Shown here piece by piece: positions 1 to 13,100 of a DNA stretch of 64,000 bases (positions within the stretch are counted from its first letter, which is position 1; each line of letters opens with the position of its first letter). A program made the translations under genes and the position numbers. The stretch is from the NCBI GenBank assembly GCA_021234155.1, contig JAJEKV010000058.1:3043412-3107411 (forward strand), written 5' to 3'. Source of the DNA: Isoetes taiwanensis. Its lineage: Eukaryota; Streptophyta; Lycopodiopsida; Isoetales; Isoetaceae. Below the pieces are notes generated by a model. The model did no database searches, was not told where the DNA came from, and was given only the letters and a program-made list of their open reading frames with translations.

Positions 1-1300
1 GGTGCCTTTTGGATTTTCATGTATATTTACAAGTTGGCTACATGATTTACACCATTGAATTGATTTATGGAGTTTAAGTAGTAATGTGTGTTCACTTGGA
101 TATTCCATTGTGTTCATTTGTGGAGCCATCTTATTATGAAAATTTAGGAGAAGTTCCAACTCAAATCAGATTTATAATAGGATTGATGATTTCTTTGCGA
201 TTACAAGAGATGAGGTAAAGCAATAAATTTCAATCTCTGGGCATAACCAAAAAGTTAAACGATTAAAGACAAGTCACATCTTGTCAATCCATTTGAGAAA
301 AAGAACAATTGATTTTGTGCAAAACTATTAAGAATCGAAATTTCAAAGCCCATGGGAAGACCCATTTCTCATTGACAAAGAGATAGAAGGTGGGGCTTTT
401 ACTTGATGACTCCAAAAGGGAATTGTTGCTAATTCTAGTAATAAAGCCAGTTTCACATCTTATTTTGAAAGAGAAGTGCTAACTAAGGAATAATGTTTTG
501 ACATAGCGCCAATTCAGGGGAATTAGTGGAGAATTCTTGGGTTATAGCAAGTTGTTTATTTGAAAACGTGAGGGTGACAATTCAATAATACATGATCTAT
601 CCTATATCAAAAGATGTATTTTAGTGATATGAATCCAAAGAGCCATAGTGCGAGGTCAAACAGAGCTTTGGAACTCAAGATATCATCCTTCAAAGTTTGC
701 TATAGGGCTTTTCTATTTCACAGTCATTTTGTGCCGTTTTGGTTTGTACTATTTATTTGGGTTAATTTTCTTTTCTCAACACACATGCAAATGTGTCATT
801 TGGAGACATCTCCCAAGGACCATACATTTTGTTATGGGTTCTTCCCACAACAAATTGGCATATTTTTCCCAAAGTAATGCATACGATTGCGGGTGGTATA
901 TGAGGCCAAGTATATGGGTGATGTATGGGTATATACACATGTATATAAACATATGCATGCGTGGAGGAGAGGTAAGTATACATTGTGTATCATCTGTGCT
1001 ATTTGGGTGCCGGGAGGGGGAGGTGTGAAACTTCGTAAAGTTGCTATATTTCACCATTTTTTTAAAATCTGGATTCGATGGTTTACTAGGATCATTACAC
1101 TAAAGAACTTCATAAAATCGCCAAAATTTGATAATATTGCAACACAATTATAGTAAATTAAGCCAAATTAATGGACATTTTACAAGAAACCTTCAATTTT
1201 ATGGTAAAACATCTAATTCTACTAAATTAGTTTCTATAAAAATGTTGGAAAAATAGAAAACAATCACCACCATTTCTATAGTTTAGCGGCTGACTAGAAG
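1..1300. other. AT-rich intergenic DNA, no gene recognised
   Basis: Short open frames at 614-1153 on both strands overlap one another, have low-complexity composition and show no domain or motif I recognise. Around 900-960 there is an alternating tatata/catgta-rich stretch. I see no RNA gene or clear transposon boundary here. Confidence 0.6.
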
Positions 1301-1336
1301 GATGATAAAGTCATCAATTGGTGGCATAAGGCCACT

Positions 1337-3500
1337 CTATGCCAACATCATAGGATATGGTGTTTGGGCCTTGATCCCCAACACTAGTCTTACGAATTTC
1401 TTAAAGACTTGCTCCATGTCATCATCCCCGAGGCATTGTGGGAGACTTGGCCCCCAAACCTCACAACCATACAAGACTACACTTCGTACAAGTGATTGGT
1501 AGAGCTTTACCTTAAGGTTCCATGACCAAAGATGGGATCTTCTACACATGCTTTGTAATGCATATAATGCCCTTTGTCCCCCATCAATTCGTTGCGAGAT
1601 GCATTCATTCCACCTATGATTCCTGCTGAAAATACGACCCAAATACTTATAAAGAATCACACATATTCACGGTATTCCCTTTATAGATGAAAATTGGTTC
1701 CTGTTTAAGGGCATCAAGCTGTCATAATGCTTGTCTTCTCAAGATTCACTTGCATCTTTGGGTCAGTCACAAAAATCAGCCAACCCATTCGGATGTTTAC
1801 GCATATGTTCTTTTGAGCGTGCAAAGATGACCACATCATCTGCGACATCGACCAATTGGATCACACATAACTCCTAAGCTGTTATCATGAAGCCAAGTCT
1901 CTAGACTATCAATGAACACACCAAACAATGCGGGAGATAATGGGCAACCCTGTTTTACTCCAATATTGCTCTACGTGAGTTTGGAACATCTAATGAGAAT
2001 GGTCGCGATAATTGTACAAGTACCTTTTCATAAATTACTCGGTTTTGCATCTTTAAGCTCAAGTGGCACATTAAGCTTCTCCGACCTTCCCATAATTACT
2101 CTCGAGGAACCTTATCAAAGGCTTTCCAAAATCAACAAAGACCATATAAATTGGTTTCTTGGATTCTTTGACATTATAAAAGATGGTTTTCAACACCAAA
2201 AGATGATCCGTGGTGGATCTACCCGATCTAAAACCAATACAATATACGCCCTTTTTTGTGGTTAAATTCAGCTTAAAACTTATTTTTTCTCTAAAATAGA
2301 TCGAAAAGCTTTGAAAATGATGCTCACCAAAATTGTCCTGTAATCTTTTACCTCATGTCTAGATTCACCTTTAAACACCGGAACCATCCTATTCACGCAC
2401 CAATTGAATAGAAAACCTTGTGCCAATGCCAAGTTAAACATGCATGTAATTAGAGGAATAATGCTCGGTCCTGCCCATTTTAAATGCTCATTGTTTAGAA
2501 CAATTCGGATCACGGTGCTTTACCATTGGATAGTGATGCAATGCTTGAGGCACCTCCTCTTCCATGGTTGTTAAAGTAGAGCTCATGTTGCTTGTATTGG
2601 AAGGGGCTTCAATATGGTACAAACCAACCACATCACGGGCTCCACAAATCCCGTGGGATATCATTGCGTTTATATTTTTCAGCCCATCCCAAAAGGTTTA
2701 GGTTCTTCTAAATATCTCGATAGAGAATTTGTTGCTTGTTTTTAATGTCTTTGCCTCTTTTTATATCTCAAGATCGTCTATTGTCTCGCTTACATGGATT
2801 CTTTATGTGTTTGGTCACATGTTTTCATTTATCCTTGGCATTTCGGCCTCTGATCAAACCAGGGCTTTGCATGGCAACCCTTTTTCGTGCTCTTTTGAGA
2901 TGTAAACACCTCTTGCATTGCCTCTTCCGGTATGGTCAATAATTGGTGGTTCATAGCTGCCATGTCTCCATCCCAATGTAACAAAACCGCCTTGTCTTCT
3001 TCAACACAAGAGCGTCTTTGGACATGAAGGTGAGGCTTTCAAAAGTATTTCCTTTGTCTAGAATGGGCTTGCATGATAGGTCGGGTCGGGGTATTAATTT
3101 TGAAATACAATGGGCTATGATGGAACTCCAATTCTTCATCCCCTACCACAAAATCAACAAGGTCATTCAAAGCCTCTTTCATTCTGACTAAATAATCGAC
3201 TATGCCTTGTTCTGCAGTATTTTTAGAGTTAATAGAAATCTATCAATCCATTGCAAACCGGGGAGGTTTGCGCCATCGAGCTAAGCTAAGGAATTGCACG
3301 CCACTCTTAGTAACAATCGGATCCTTTGGCCTTTTTTCTTGCCTAGTAATTGCATCTCTTGATCATCTATTGCTTTTCGACCAAAGCGGATCCTTATCAC
3401 ACATGAATGTGGCGACTTGCAAGTCTGAAGCCGACCATTGAAATCCTGTCGGCAATGCAAAAGTCGCATTGGTTTATCATGCTTACAGCCTTGCAATATT
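1337..3500 (-). mobile_element. Degenerate LINE (non-LTR retrotransposon), ORF2 remnant
   Basis: Read on the minus strand this is the central and 3' part of a LINE ORF2. From high to low coordinates: a linker between endonuclease and RT (about 3500-2520) with a PWFD-type motif at about 2865; an RT entry region at 2513-2280 (MVPVFKGE followed by DYR and a K-F repeat); RT motif B, GVKQGCPLSP, still intact at about 1930-1961; the catalytic box as V-A-D-D at 1835-1846, where most LINEs have F/Y-A-D-D; and the YKYLG region with a YGCEVWG motif at 1660-1337. Stops and frameshifts break it throughout, so it is dead. The endonuclease domain and poly(A) tail were not found. The family assignment rests on motif order; the exact ends are uncertain. 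Confidence 0.8.
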
Positions 3501-3951
3501 TTAGCAAAGTAGAAGGCATCAGCTAAGTTGATTTTGTGCGAGCACCGTCAGTTTTCAAGAAGAGAAATAGTTCACTATCTCATGATAGCAGACAGTCTAC
3601 ATTTGTTGGGAACCTTCCTTTTGATGCAAAGGTATGAAATATGAATATTATTTTTTCCTATATATGCTAATTGGAGGCTATGATATTATTCATGTCACAT
3701 TGTTCCTGAAAGATGTTGTCATATAGTGCTTTGCGGGTATGTGCTCAAGTATGTGCCCGTGTAGTTATCTAGCATTTGTCGGTATCCTATAGCATGCAGT
3801 CGTGCTCACCGGTTGATGAATTGGTAATATGTAGATCGAACCATGATGGAATGCCATAAGATAATGCCAACCATAGCACCACAACGCAACTAATAGACCA
3901 TACAAGATTCTTCGATGAAGTACAAAAACCTCTTCAAGTTGATCTACAATT

Positions 3952-4017
3952 TGATGTTTGTGTTTGTAGGCTCTTCTTAGTGCATGATGTTTGCGTTTGA
4001 AGGCTCTTCTTAGTGCA
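3952..4017. repeat. Two-copy 33-bp tandem repeat
   Basis: Copy 1 is 3952-3984 and copy 2 is 3985-4017. They differ at two positions (tgtttgtgtttgtagg versus tgtttgcgtttgaagg). On the minus strand an open frame spans both copies and reads as a repeated Arg/Lys/His-rich peptide, but I see no evidence that it is a gene. Confidence 0.85.
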
Positions 4018-4373
4018 TGTAAAATGCGCAACAATGTGGAATTTGCAAAACATCGTCCTAAAGAAATTGTTCATATTGAGTGCAATTGTACTATATAATA
4101 TCTATACTCCTATCAAGCACATGTGTCGATGCCCTTATGATGATGATTATTACAGGAAATAAATGATCAATCAGCCATTGGTTAACTCTTCAACAATTGG
4201 ATTCTCTTCCATATGTTGCTTCATTGATTAATGCTCAATTGAAAAATAAAGAAATTAGTTTCTCGTTTTTATTATGCAAACGAAGAGGCTTTCTGAAAGC
4301 CATAAGAAAAGCCTTTGTAGCATTTGATGAAAATGAAAATTACTACCACTCAGGCAAAACATATACTGTGTTT

Positions 4374-4451
4374 GGCATTCACGCCCATTTGCAATTTTTG
4401 GCATTCACGCTCGTTTGCAATTTTGCTAACACCCGCTTGCAAGTTTGTTAC
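4374..4451. repeat. 26-bp tandem minisatellite, about 3 units
   Basis: Units begin at 4374 and 4400 (ggcattcacgc...gcaatttt) and differ at two or three positions. A third, more diverged unit follows at 4426-4451 (ctaacacccgcttgcaag...). Confidence 0.75.
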
Positions 4452-4768
4452 TTGCGATTTACCAATGTCTCATGATATTATTTTCAAGACAAAAAGAATT
4501 TAATTAAGTGCACCAACAACCAATTTGGGCACACGCTTGAATAAACTATACAAGAAATTTATCGCGAGGCCGCCGCGAACATTTCTCTTTCTCGACTCCC
4601 ATGTGTTTGGTAGAATGAGTGAAAAAGGGTGTCTATGAATTTTAACACAAGTTTGTAAGTAACAACATCAATAAAAATAAAAATAAAAAGGCCAGCTTTT
4701 TGCACTAAAGAATAATTCACACATTACATAAAACAACACATCAAATTACTACTTGTTTGCAACAACTG

Positions 4769-4937
4769 ATTTGATTATTTTCTTTCTACCTATGCAAAGA
4801 ATACATGGTAAATTCCTTAACTAATTGAATATCCAATATCTAATGAAGCTCATTTGATTATTTTCTTCCTACCTATGCAAAGAATGCATGGTAATTTCCT
4901 TGCTCAAACCTAGCCCTTAAGCTCAAACCTAGACCTA
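4769..4937. repeat. Direct repeats of about 50 bp and about 18 bp
   Basis: A segment at about 4769-4822 (ttgattattttctttctacc, then tatgcaaagaatacatgg) recurs at about 4852-4903 with few changes. It is followed immediately by a duplicated gctcaaacctag segment at about 4903-4937. Confidence 0.75.
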
Positions 4938-4939
4938 TA

Positions 4940-6700
4940 CGACATTGGTCTGACATTTTTTTCAATTCTAGTTCGTTGCATCATATGAATTCTGCCTTAG
5001 TTTTATTCCCAAGGTTATGAATAATGTAGAAGCCACAACAAAACGAATGCAATCTTATGCCCTATTTTATGTCATAAGACAACCTACGGTAAACATGACC
5101 TAGGGTATGGACTTGGTTGATGTTGTGTTAATGTGCACCCCATGCAAAAAGTTGTTTTTATTAGGGATGAATGTTTGATTAGATAACACTATTTCCTAAA
5201 ATGCAATTCCATGAAAGGTGATCCAAAATTGCTTCCGTGATTATTTTGAAATCAAATTCAATACTCTCGAAAAAATGAGGGAATCTAAAATGTTGGCACG
5301 CTAAGAAAGTAAGATTCAAAGAATGGTTTTCGTAAAAGAAAACCAGAGCCCAAGAGTAGAAAAACAAACCAAATAAAATACAACATGTATATTGAGGGCA
5401 CTTTTCAAGGTAGGGGCGCCCCCACTTTTCATGCAAGCTTGGACAATATGAGATTCATCCCAACATTATTGTACATATATGTAAAGAGGGGTAGCTTAAA
5501 GGGCTAAGTCCTGGCTGTCAATGAGAAATTTGGAGCCATTTTGAGGGGGCAAAACCATGGACACTTGGTCTCTAACTTTTGCCAAATGTTAAGCCTATCC
5601 GCTTTCGTCTGATGCTGATATACTTCTCTGCAGTTCAACGTCCTACCTTTTTAAATATGCTCAATAGAAATGCTTAAGTTTTACCTTTTCCGCTCCTTCC
5701 CCCTTCTAATGCTTAAATGAAAATGTTAGATGAAAAAAAAGATTGGATTAGCATGGGTTGAATTTTTTTATGCCTTGTTGTTGTGCATCCGTGCTATAGA
5801 CAACCCGATTTTTACAGCTTAGAGCCATACGCCCATGGCTTTGCATCAACAAAGAAAATATTTTTGCTCCAAAGAAAAAAACCCAAGAACCGTTCTACCC
5901 ACAAATAAATCGTGATAAGGATAGTTTTGAATACTCTATTTTTAGCACTACCCTCCATTTGAACAAATTTAAAGGCAAAAAAGAAGCTATTACCATAGAG
6001 AGGGCCCGATACCACAAAGATTTCCGACCACTTTGCAGAAGATCAACACGTTCATGCTTCTCTTTGGTAGAAATTCTACAAAATTCTACCATGCACATTT
6101 TCAAGCGAGCGATGTGAGCTAAATGAGGATTTCAATCCAAGATTCACGTGACTCTGCCGGATCATCCATTGCTAATTGCTATGGTGCGCACAAAAAAAAA
6201 GCATTAAAAATCCGAGTAATATGCCGGGAGGAAAAATACTCAATACATCTACAAACCGAAAGCGGGGGAGTTGAAGTCTACTGCGTTGCTAAACCCTAAA
6301 AAGAAAAATTAGTTGAATCAAAGTAAAGAAACGATCCCCTCATTGCTTTGAAGCAACCGATTGAATCAATTGCATTACTTTCTAAAGCAAGATCTTACCT
6401 TTGCTTCAAAAGAAACCGATTGAACGAAAAGCAAGGAAGAATTCCATCCGATTCTTTCAAGGAAACATAAATCTTAATAGCGGTGGCTACTTTGTTCACA
6501 GTGCTTCCGGGGTGGCCGTTTTTCTGAGACTCTGGCGGATATCCATGAGCACCTGGGTACCGGCTCGGTAGCATGCCGGGGCGTAGTGGCTATGTGGCGG
6601 ACCATAGGCTCGTGTCGGGCTATGGGGGCGTTCGGGGGCTAGCAAAGTTGGCCCTAGGGGGCACAACATTTAATGTTATCAATAAACATTAGCTATGGTT
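4940..6700. other. Intergenic DNA, no gene recognised
   Basis: AT-rich to about 6480, then a GC-rich patch (6480-6660) with many ggc/ccg words that does not match any domain I know. Minus-strand open frames at 5179-5436 and 5812-6104 show no recognisable family. Confidence 0.5.
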
Positions 6701-7475
6701 CCTTGCAACATTAATATTAATGTTATGAGGAGGCCACATGGCACGTTACTATTGGTTTGAATGGGCCCATAGGGAATTAGCTTGGAAAAGTTCGAATGCC
6801 TTTTTTTGATACAAAGCTGGACGAACTGCAGCAGGCCGGATTCCTCTCTTGGATTGCATGCCAGGGCATGATTGACACCCGAAGGTGGTCAAAATTGATA
6901 GTTTGTGCATGCTAGAGCACAAATCGGTCCTATTTAAAGCCAAAAAGGGTGCTTTTGATAGACCCACAAATTACCAAAGCTTGTTCTCTCTGCTGTTCTT
7001 GTGTAGGCTGAATTTCCTTTGCTGATCCGAAGCCTTATAGCTCAAATCCGACCTCTTAGAGCTTGATTACGGTTCTTTGCTACATCACCGGGTGGTATTC
7101 TTAAGAGATAGAAGGAATCACACTGTTTTTGCTTGTAATGCTTGCAAGCTTTGAAGTTGGATTCCCTTGCAAGAGCATTGCTTTGTATTTGGAATACAAA
7201 GACCTTATCGGGCATTGATTTGCAAAGATGCGGCAATAGTTTGCCGTTTCGTATTTGCATCCACAGAATTATCTCGGAGAGATAATTCACCATCCTGTGT
7301 GCAAAGGATCATTCGATTCTTTTGGGAAGAATCAAGAGGAAGCTAGGCTTCCTGATTAGTCTCTAGGAGATTAATCCCATCGGTCGTGGGGGAACTCCCG
7401 GGAGTTAGGTGGAGTGTCTTACACCGGTGGCCTTTCCCCGTTGTTTGGGAAGTTGCGTAATTGCTGCGCGTGACA
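6700..7475 (+). mobile_element. Candidate 5' LTR of a Ty3/gypsy element
   Basis: The right end (tgaca at 7475) lies 4 bp before a primer-binding-site-like sequence and about 20 bp before a gag-like ATG, which is the expected LTR/PBS/gag order. The left end is not resolved; 6660-6730 is a guess. No second LTR copy was seen in the window, so the element is truncated or its 3' LTR has decayed beyond recognition. Confidence 0.5.
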
Positions 7476-7479
7476 ATTT

Positions 7480-7490
7480 TGGTATCGAGC
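7480..7490 (+). other. Retrotransposon primer-binding site (tRNA-Met-like)
   Basis: TGGTATCGAGC closely resembles the common plant PBS TGGTATCAGAGC, complementary to the 3' end of initiator tRNA-Met, with a short deletion. It lies directly between the LTR end and the gag region. Confidence 0.6.
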
Positions 7491-7493
7491 ATA

Positions 7494-8850
7494 ATGGCGG
7501 ATCGTGAACCCGAGAATGTTTACGAGAATGTTCCAGCAGGTATGGGGCAGCCAGTGGATGGTATGCCGAAGATCACCCTGTGATGAGGGAATCTTGCCCG
7601 ACTTTTGGGATATCCATTTGGATGATGATCTACCTAAATTTGAATTCGAGGCGAGGGTTGAGGCGCCAAGGAAGATGGCGCCGAAATGAAACTCGGAAGT
7701 GGTTACCAAGGAGAATGATCCTCGGGAGGAGAACCCTCACCAGTAATATAAACCCTTCCGTAGAAAACCCTCGGGGCAAAACAATGCAATCGAGGAACCA
7801 TTGGAACAGAAGATTCCATCAGCTCAATGAAGAGTTTGAGAAAACTCATAAAGAGCAAAAGCGCTCAAGGAAATTTTGGGAAAATTTCAAGAAAGATTGA
7901 GCATAGGCTTCCCGAGGGAAATGCCCGAGAGCGACATCGATGTCCACCATGGAAAAGTACTTATGAAGCAAGAGGTGTTGCCGTAGGCTGGGGTCAAGCG
8001 GAGAACTTAGAAACGATGATGTTGGAGGGGTTAATAGCGGGCAACTTGTTTGAGATCCCTCAAGTAAACATAGAGAATCATGAACGTAATAACCCATCCG
8101 AAGATTCTGCGAGAATTGTCGAAGAAGAGATCAAATCTCTTGAATGGGTTAAAATGCGGTTATATGGGAAGGATGTTACTCCAGAGCAAGCTATGCTCGC
8201 TGCAACCAAATGTTGCTTTATTTTTGCGGCAACAAAGAAAAGTGAGCCCGCTTTCGTTTATTGTATGCCACATTGAAGCCTAAGGGTCGAAGCGGTAGAA
8301 TGGGGGATACCCATCTTGAAGATGGATGAAAGCTACGCACTTGGGCTGAATTTTGTAAGCTATTCGGGCAAGAGTATGCTCCCCTATGGCCACAACATGC
8401 CTTGTCTGATTTAAAAGAAACTGCAAAAGACTTGGACTCTGCAAGATTATGTGGCAAAACTACGAGCATTGTTCTCGTTTGCCGAATTAATAACAACCTA
8501 ATGAGGGTTGATCATTTCGTGAATGGGCTAAAGGATGCCAATATTCAAAGCATATGCTTCAAGTTGAGCTGCGAAGTTTGAGCTTCTTGGTAGAACCGGC
8601 TAGGAAGCTGGTTGGTAGGGAGGAATCCCGAAAGCCCAAAAGAATTGCTGAATGGAAGGCAAAGAGGACGGGGAGGCCTCTCGGGACAGGTCACCTTCCA
8701 AAAAGCAAAAAAAAAATTCGGCTAAGGAAAAGAAGGCGGATAAGCCTAAAGAGGCTAGTGCTAAAACTAAAACATCCAAGGGATGTTATAACTGGGTAAC
8801 ATTGTGGGGCATTATGTTCAGATTGTACAAAGCCACGAAAAGATAAGAAG
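7494..8850 (+). pseudogene. Ty3/gypsy gag remnant with zinc knuckle
   Basis: The first ATG (7494) opens a frame that stops within 30 codons. The gag reading then jumps frames through 7580-7900, 7827-8276 and 8340-8850. Recognisable parts are the gag core with TWAEFCKLFG near 8337-8370, a lysine-rich stretch at 8640-8770, and a CCHC zinc knuckle at about 8783-8826 (GCYN, then G-H-Y-V-Q and a final Cys) broken by small indels. Gag packages the element RNA. With this many frameshifts the copy cannot make a functional protein. Confidence 0.7.
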
Positions 8851-8984
8851 GTTCTAGCAGAGGTACCTCCAAGGGCGAGACATAGGTGAAATCATTATCG
8901 ATGATTACTCGTGAAGAGGATATGGTAAGCCCTACACAAGCTTATCTTGGATAATGTGATAAAGGTTGTTAGGGAAGGATCAAT

Positions 8985-9060
8985 GGTAAGGATTTGATTG
9001 TCTTGATTGATTAGGAAGTACTCACAACTTTATTTACGCAGATGTGGTAGGAGGGAGGGG
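8985..9060 (+). pseudogene. Retropepsin (aspartic protease) motif of the same gypsy element
   Basis: About 150 bp after the zinc knuckle, the sequence reads L-I-D followed by G-S-T-H-N-F-I-Y-A-D once a 1-bp loss in the Ser codon (gattaggaagt, 9008-9018) is allowed for. This is the D-S/T-G-S-T-H-N-F signature of plant Ty3/gypsy protease. I cannot follow RT or integrase after it, so the element is cut short by about 9.3 kb. Confidence 0.6.
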
Positions 9061-9535
9061 GCTTGAGCCTAAGCGAGGTGCATCCTATGTTATTGAGGCT
9101 GCGCACAGGTCCAAGACTCAACACCATCATCAACAAGTGTGGGCGTTAGTTTGAAGTTGGTGGATAAGGAGACTCGTGATCTTTGCCTCTATGGTCATTG
9201 ATTTTGATATTGCTAAGCTAAACATACTGTGTCTTCAGAGTATTCATCGATCGGTACTTCTACCATTTCCACAGCCTCTCACAGAACATGGAAGATGCTA
9301 AGCTAATCTTTGCCTTAATTTGGCCCAGTGCCGATCTTAGGAGTCTTTGGAATAGGAAGCGCACTCATTGATTTCCCTCTAATTCCCATCCATCCACGAT
9401 TGCTAAGAACTCCTCCTCGAAGCGACTCTGGCCGAGCCATCATCCGCCTGATCTTGGTGTAGGCTTCGATGTCTGATGATGTTTGGCGATTAATGCGTCC
9501 GGGCCTCCCTTATGCTGATGGGAAAGTCCTGTGTC

Positions 9536-10110
9536 TCACAAGGCACCCAAAATTAAAACACTACATGGTTTTTTCCATGGTTATGACTAGAAAACCATTC
9601 TACAAAACCAATGCGTGTTTGTGGGTTAATTTCATTAAAACCATATGCTACTAAACTAATAGGTTCTCTTGTAGGGTTTGTTAAGGTGGTATTATGGCAT
9701 GGTAATTTCAAATGGCTTCTTTGTGGAGTTTATCAAAGTGGTATTGCATGTTGGTAAAAAGATGTGGTATAATATAGTATTCTAAAGGTATGGTTTGTCC
9801 ATGTGATATAACATAATGGTTCTGGATATGGTTTAATATAGTGTTCTATTCTGTGATTTTATAATGCGGTTGATTATTGTGGTAAACTAGCATGGTTAAA
9901 TCATGGTAAACTACATGGTTTGCAATGTGTTTGTATTAAATGTGCATGGTTTTATTATGCATTACCTTCATTGTTATTAGTTATAAACCATAATGATAAC
10001 CAATGAAAACCAATAAGGTTCTGTTGTTTGAAGCATTTCACGTTCATAGACTAAAATCATTAAGAATTATGGATGGTTTCTTATATATATCAATATTTAT
10101 TTGTTTTTTG
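9536..10110 (+). repeat. ATGGTTT-rich subterminal-type array (left)
   Basis: ATGGTT or its variants recur at least eight times between about 9564 and 10080 in one orientation. The left edge carries aaggcacccaaaatt at about 9540, an approximate inverted match to aatttttggttgcctt at about 16707-16722. Dense short motifs next to a terminal inverted repeat are typical of plant DNA transposon ends. Confidence 0.45.
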
Positions 10111-10129
10111 AAGCATTTCAAGTTAGTAG

Positions 10130-13100
10130 ATAAAACCATTAAGGACTGTAGATGACGGCTATGTCACTGTCAATAGCAACAGAAAATAGAGAGCAAGGGG
10201 ATTTGAACCCCAACCATTTCCAAAACTCATAATCAATGATAAGTTTATAATTAATGATAAGTTTATTTTGAGAAGCATATATAAAACAGAACATTGAATA
10301 TAAGTACGTCTACAAAGTACTAACCTTGCAAGTACTTAAATAAAGTATTGACCTTGCACTTGTATTTTAATATCACACACATATTCATACAATTTAAACC
10401 GAATCACTTCTAGTTCCCTCCAAGTGATGCAACAAGGCCTTGAAAAATAAACCTACTTTCATCCCATATGGATATCAATAATTGAAGTGTGCTGGTGATG
10501 CAACAAGGGCACGAAAATTACATCTACCTTCCGAATCCCGATATGCATGCCCAACAATAGGGTGGTCCACTAGCCATCTAAAGTGAGAAACTCTAAACTA
10601 CTCAAGGAAGCTAGAAAAGCATGGTATAGAAAAAAAGAGATCTAGAGGCATATACACCGTCAAAAGCTTGGAAGAGCATCCTCCGTGAAGTCAAAAATCA
10701 TCTCCGGCTCATTGGCAATGAGAGCACAATGTGGCAAAATTTTTAGGAAGACATCGGTTCCTTGCCATGCATGTGGTGCGAATAGCTGGAGGCTAATCAA
10801 CTACACAAATATTGGCAATGAGAATAGCATAACAAATCAGGAAAAAGTCATCGAGAATGGTTAATAAGCAAGTTTTGTTCCCAACTAACCTGGAGCAAGG
10901 ATGGCATTAAATAGAGGAACTCAAACCCTCAATTTTTGATGGTAATGACAATGCCAGCAGCACCATCTGGAACTACTATATAGCCTATATGTTATGGGGA
11001 TCTGGAGGAAGTACACCAGGAAGTATCATGATCACAAAGATACCTTTAATAAATATTATTTCTCATGTAAAAAACTAGACTACATCATTTGAGCAACCGA
11101 TAATGCATAAAGTCCTGCTCTAAGAAATACGTATCATTGAGCCCAAAATTTTGGTCTCCAATATTCTCAAAGATAAACTTAGAGATGAAATGGACTTGAG
11201 CCTTCCCAAGCAAAGATGGCTATTCCAGGAGGATCAAGTTTAAAAATGGTCGGAATAATTCTACAGAGGGCTTAAACAGTTAAACCCGCCCGCTCATTGG
11301 CGCAAGTAGCATTTCTCATTTCTAAAATCAAATAAATGTGTCAAGCAGACGATTTTGTAGAGCATGGAAATAATGGGAATGGAATGCTCGAAAGAATGGC
11401 TGCCCTTCCTCAAATTAGATGCCTTGATCGACTTGCCATGCCTTGAAAAGTAGAAACAGGGATTTCTATCTCCTTTCTCGTATAAACCCATTACATCGCC
11501 AAAACAAAAAGTTTTAGAACTAGACATTATAAGTATAGCAAAAAAAGGGGAAAAACATGGGGACATGGTTAGTACAAAGAAATAAGCAGGAAGGATAGCA
11601 TACCATTTGTATCCTGTGATCCACTTAGTCGCTATTGAAGGATAACTCCATTTACGACAAAGCATGCATAAAAAGGGGAAAAAGCTCGGTCCTCAAAAAC
11701 AAATCGTGTTGGCAAAAGCTTAAGTAAACCATAAACGCTTCCGCAAATCGACATTCTAGAACCTCCGTGGTTTGAAGATCCACAGAATAACAAGCCACAA
11801 CTTCACGGAAGGCCGATTCATAAGAAAGATTCATAATGCAAGACATCTTGGCATACGGAACAAGCTAGGATGCTCCCCGTCCCTCCGACCAGGCTGGATG
11901 AATGCACCCTATGAAGATGTAACCCGGCTTTGCATAAAGAGAATAGCTTTGCCGCCATAGCCCATGGTCGCATAAAATTCAAAAATGAAAAGGTCCTCCA
12001 CGGTGGGAGTCTCCTCAATTCAATTTGCCATAATGAGGCACTGGGTGCAAGCGAAGAGCATACATGGAGTGAGGAAGAGAAAATAGAAAAAGGAAGTGAA
12101 AAAAAAAAACCAAAGGGGAAGGCATGGGGAAGGCATGAGATTGATGGTAGTTCGGCATCTGATAAAGATTGATGGCGGTTCAAGTCTCTCCTACCTTGTT
12201 TATTTTTTGGCCGTGTATTATATTGTATAGGGGTAACCCATTGGACCCCTTACGTTCTTAGCGGGGGCAATTTACGGCCCGGAGCGAATTCCTGCTAAGA
12301 ACGAAACGGGACGGACGATTACCTACAATATCATAACGGGGCTGAATTTTGTTCCGATCTCTAACCCGTGACGGCCGGTCATGCGAATCGAAGAATTCAA
12401 CCGCAATTAGTGTTCTTGGGTTGGCGTGAAATGCTCCCGAGAATGCACCACGGAATAGAATGCACCCCGATTATGATATTGTTGCTAGAGTGTGTATTAT
12501 TTTTTTGGGCCTTTGGATTGTCCTATAATTCATGGGATATTCCCTCTCCACACATCCCCGCCTCTTGTGAACTCTTTTCTAGGGTTAAACCCCCATGTTG
12601 GACCCAGATTTTTAGGGGGGGCAAAGACCACACACCATGGGTTAAAATAGTACAAAAGCATATTGGTATCTATACAATATAAAGGTCATACTAATACAAT
12701 ACAATACTACACAACTCAAACATAGCAAGTAACATTTCAATATGACATGAGCACAGGGAATTGAACCCCCGTTCAATCCAATCGGGGTTTACCTGGAATG
12801 CCATGAAGAGGATGTCTCCGACTACCCTATCTAAAGCTTCACAATCCAGTTTAATTCCTGACATGATACATGCAAAAGACAGAGTCTGATTAAATTTCAT
12901 CATCCACACAAATTTTGAGCAAGAACACAAACTCACCATTTATGGCTTCATGGAATTGCAGGCTCAACTTGCTCTTGCACAAACAAAGCCGCTTTATGTT
13001 TCTGGACAAACTCTTTTGAAAGCAACGCCAATGCCATGAAAACTATAGAATTAAAATTGATATGGGGATGTGCTAGAACGGTCGATTCAATGCAAAAAGA

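Noticed and set aside
614-1153. Overlapping open frames on both strands
   Set aside because: No domain, low-complexity composition, and all frames shadow each other.
4374-4451. CRISPR-like spaced repeat
   Set aside because: Units are contiguous, diverged and in a plant nuclear context; this is a minisatellite.
10199-10217. tRNA T-arm/box B-like sequence (minus strand ggttcaaatcc)
   Set aside because: No matching acceptor, D or anticodon arms and no box A at the right distance; the similar sequence near 12747-12765 also lacks them, so neither tRNA nor SINE could be supported.
11294-12183. Possible F-box-like protein on the minus strand
   Set aside because: Length and layout were suggestive, but no F-box or kelch motif could actually be read.
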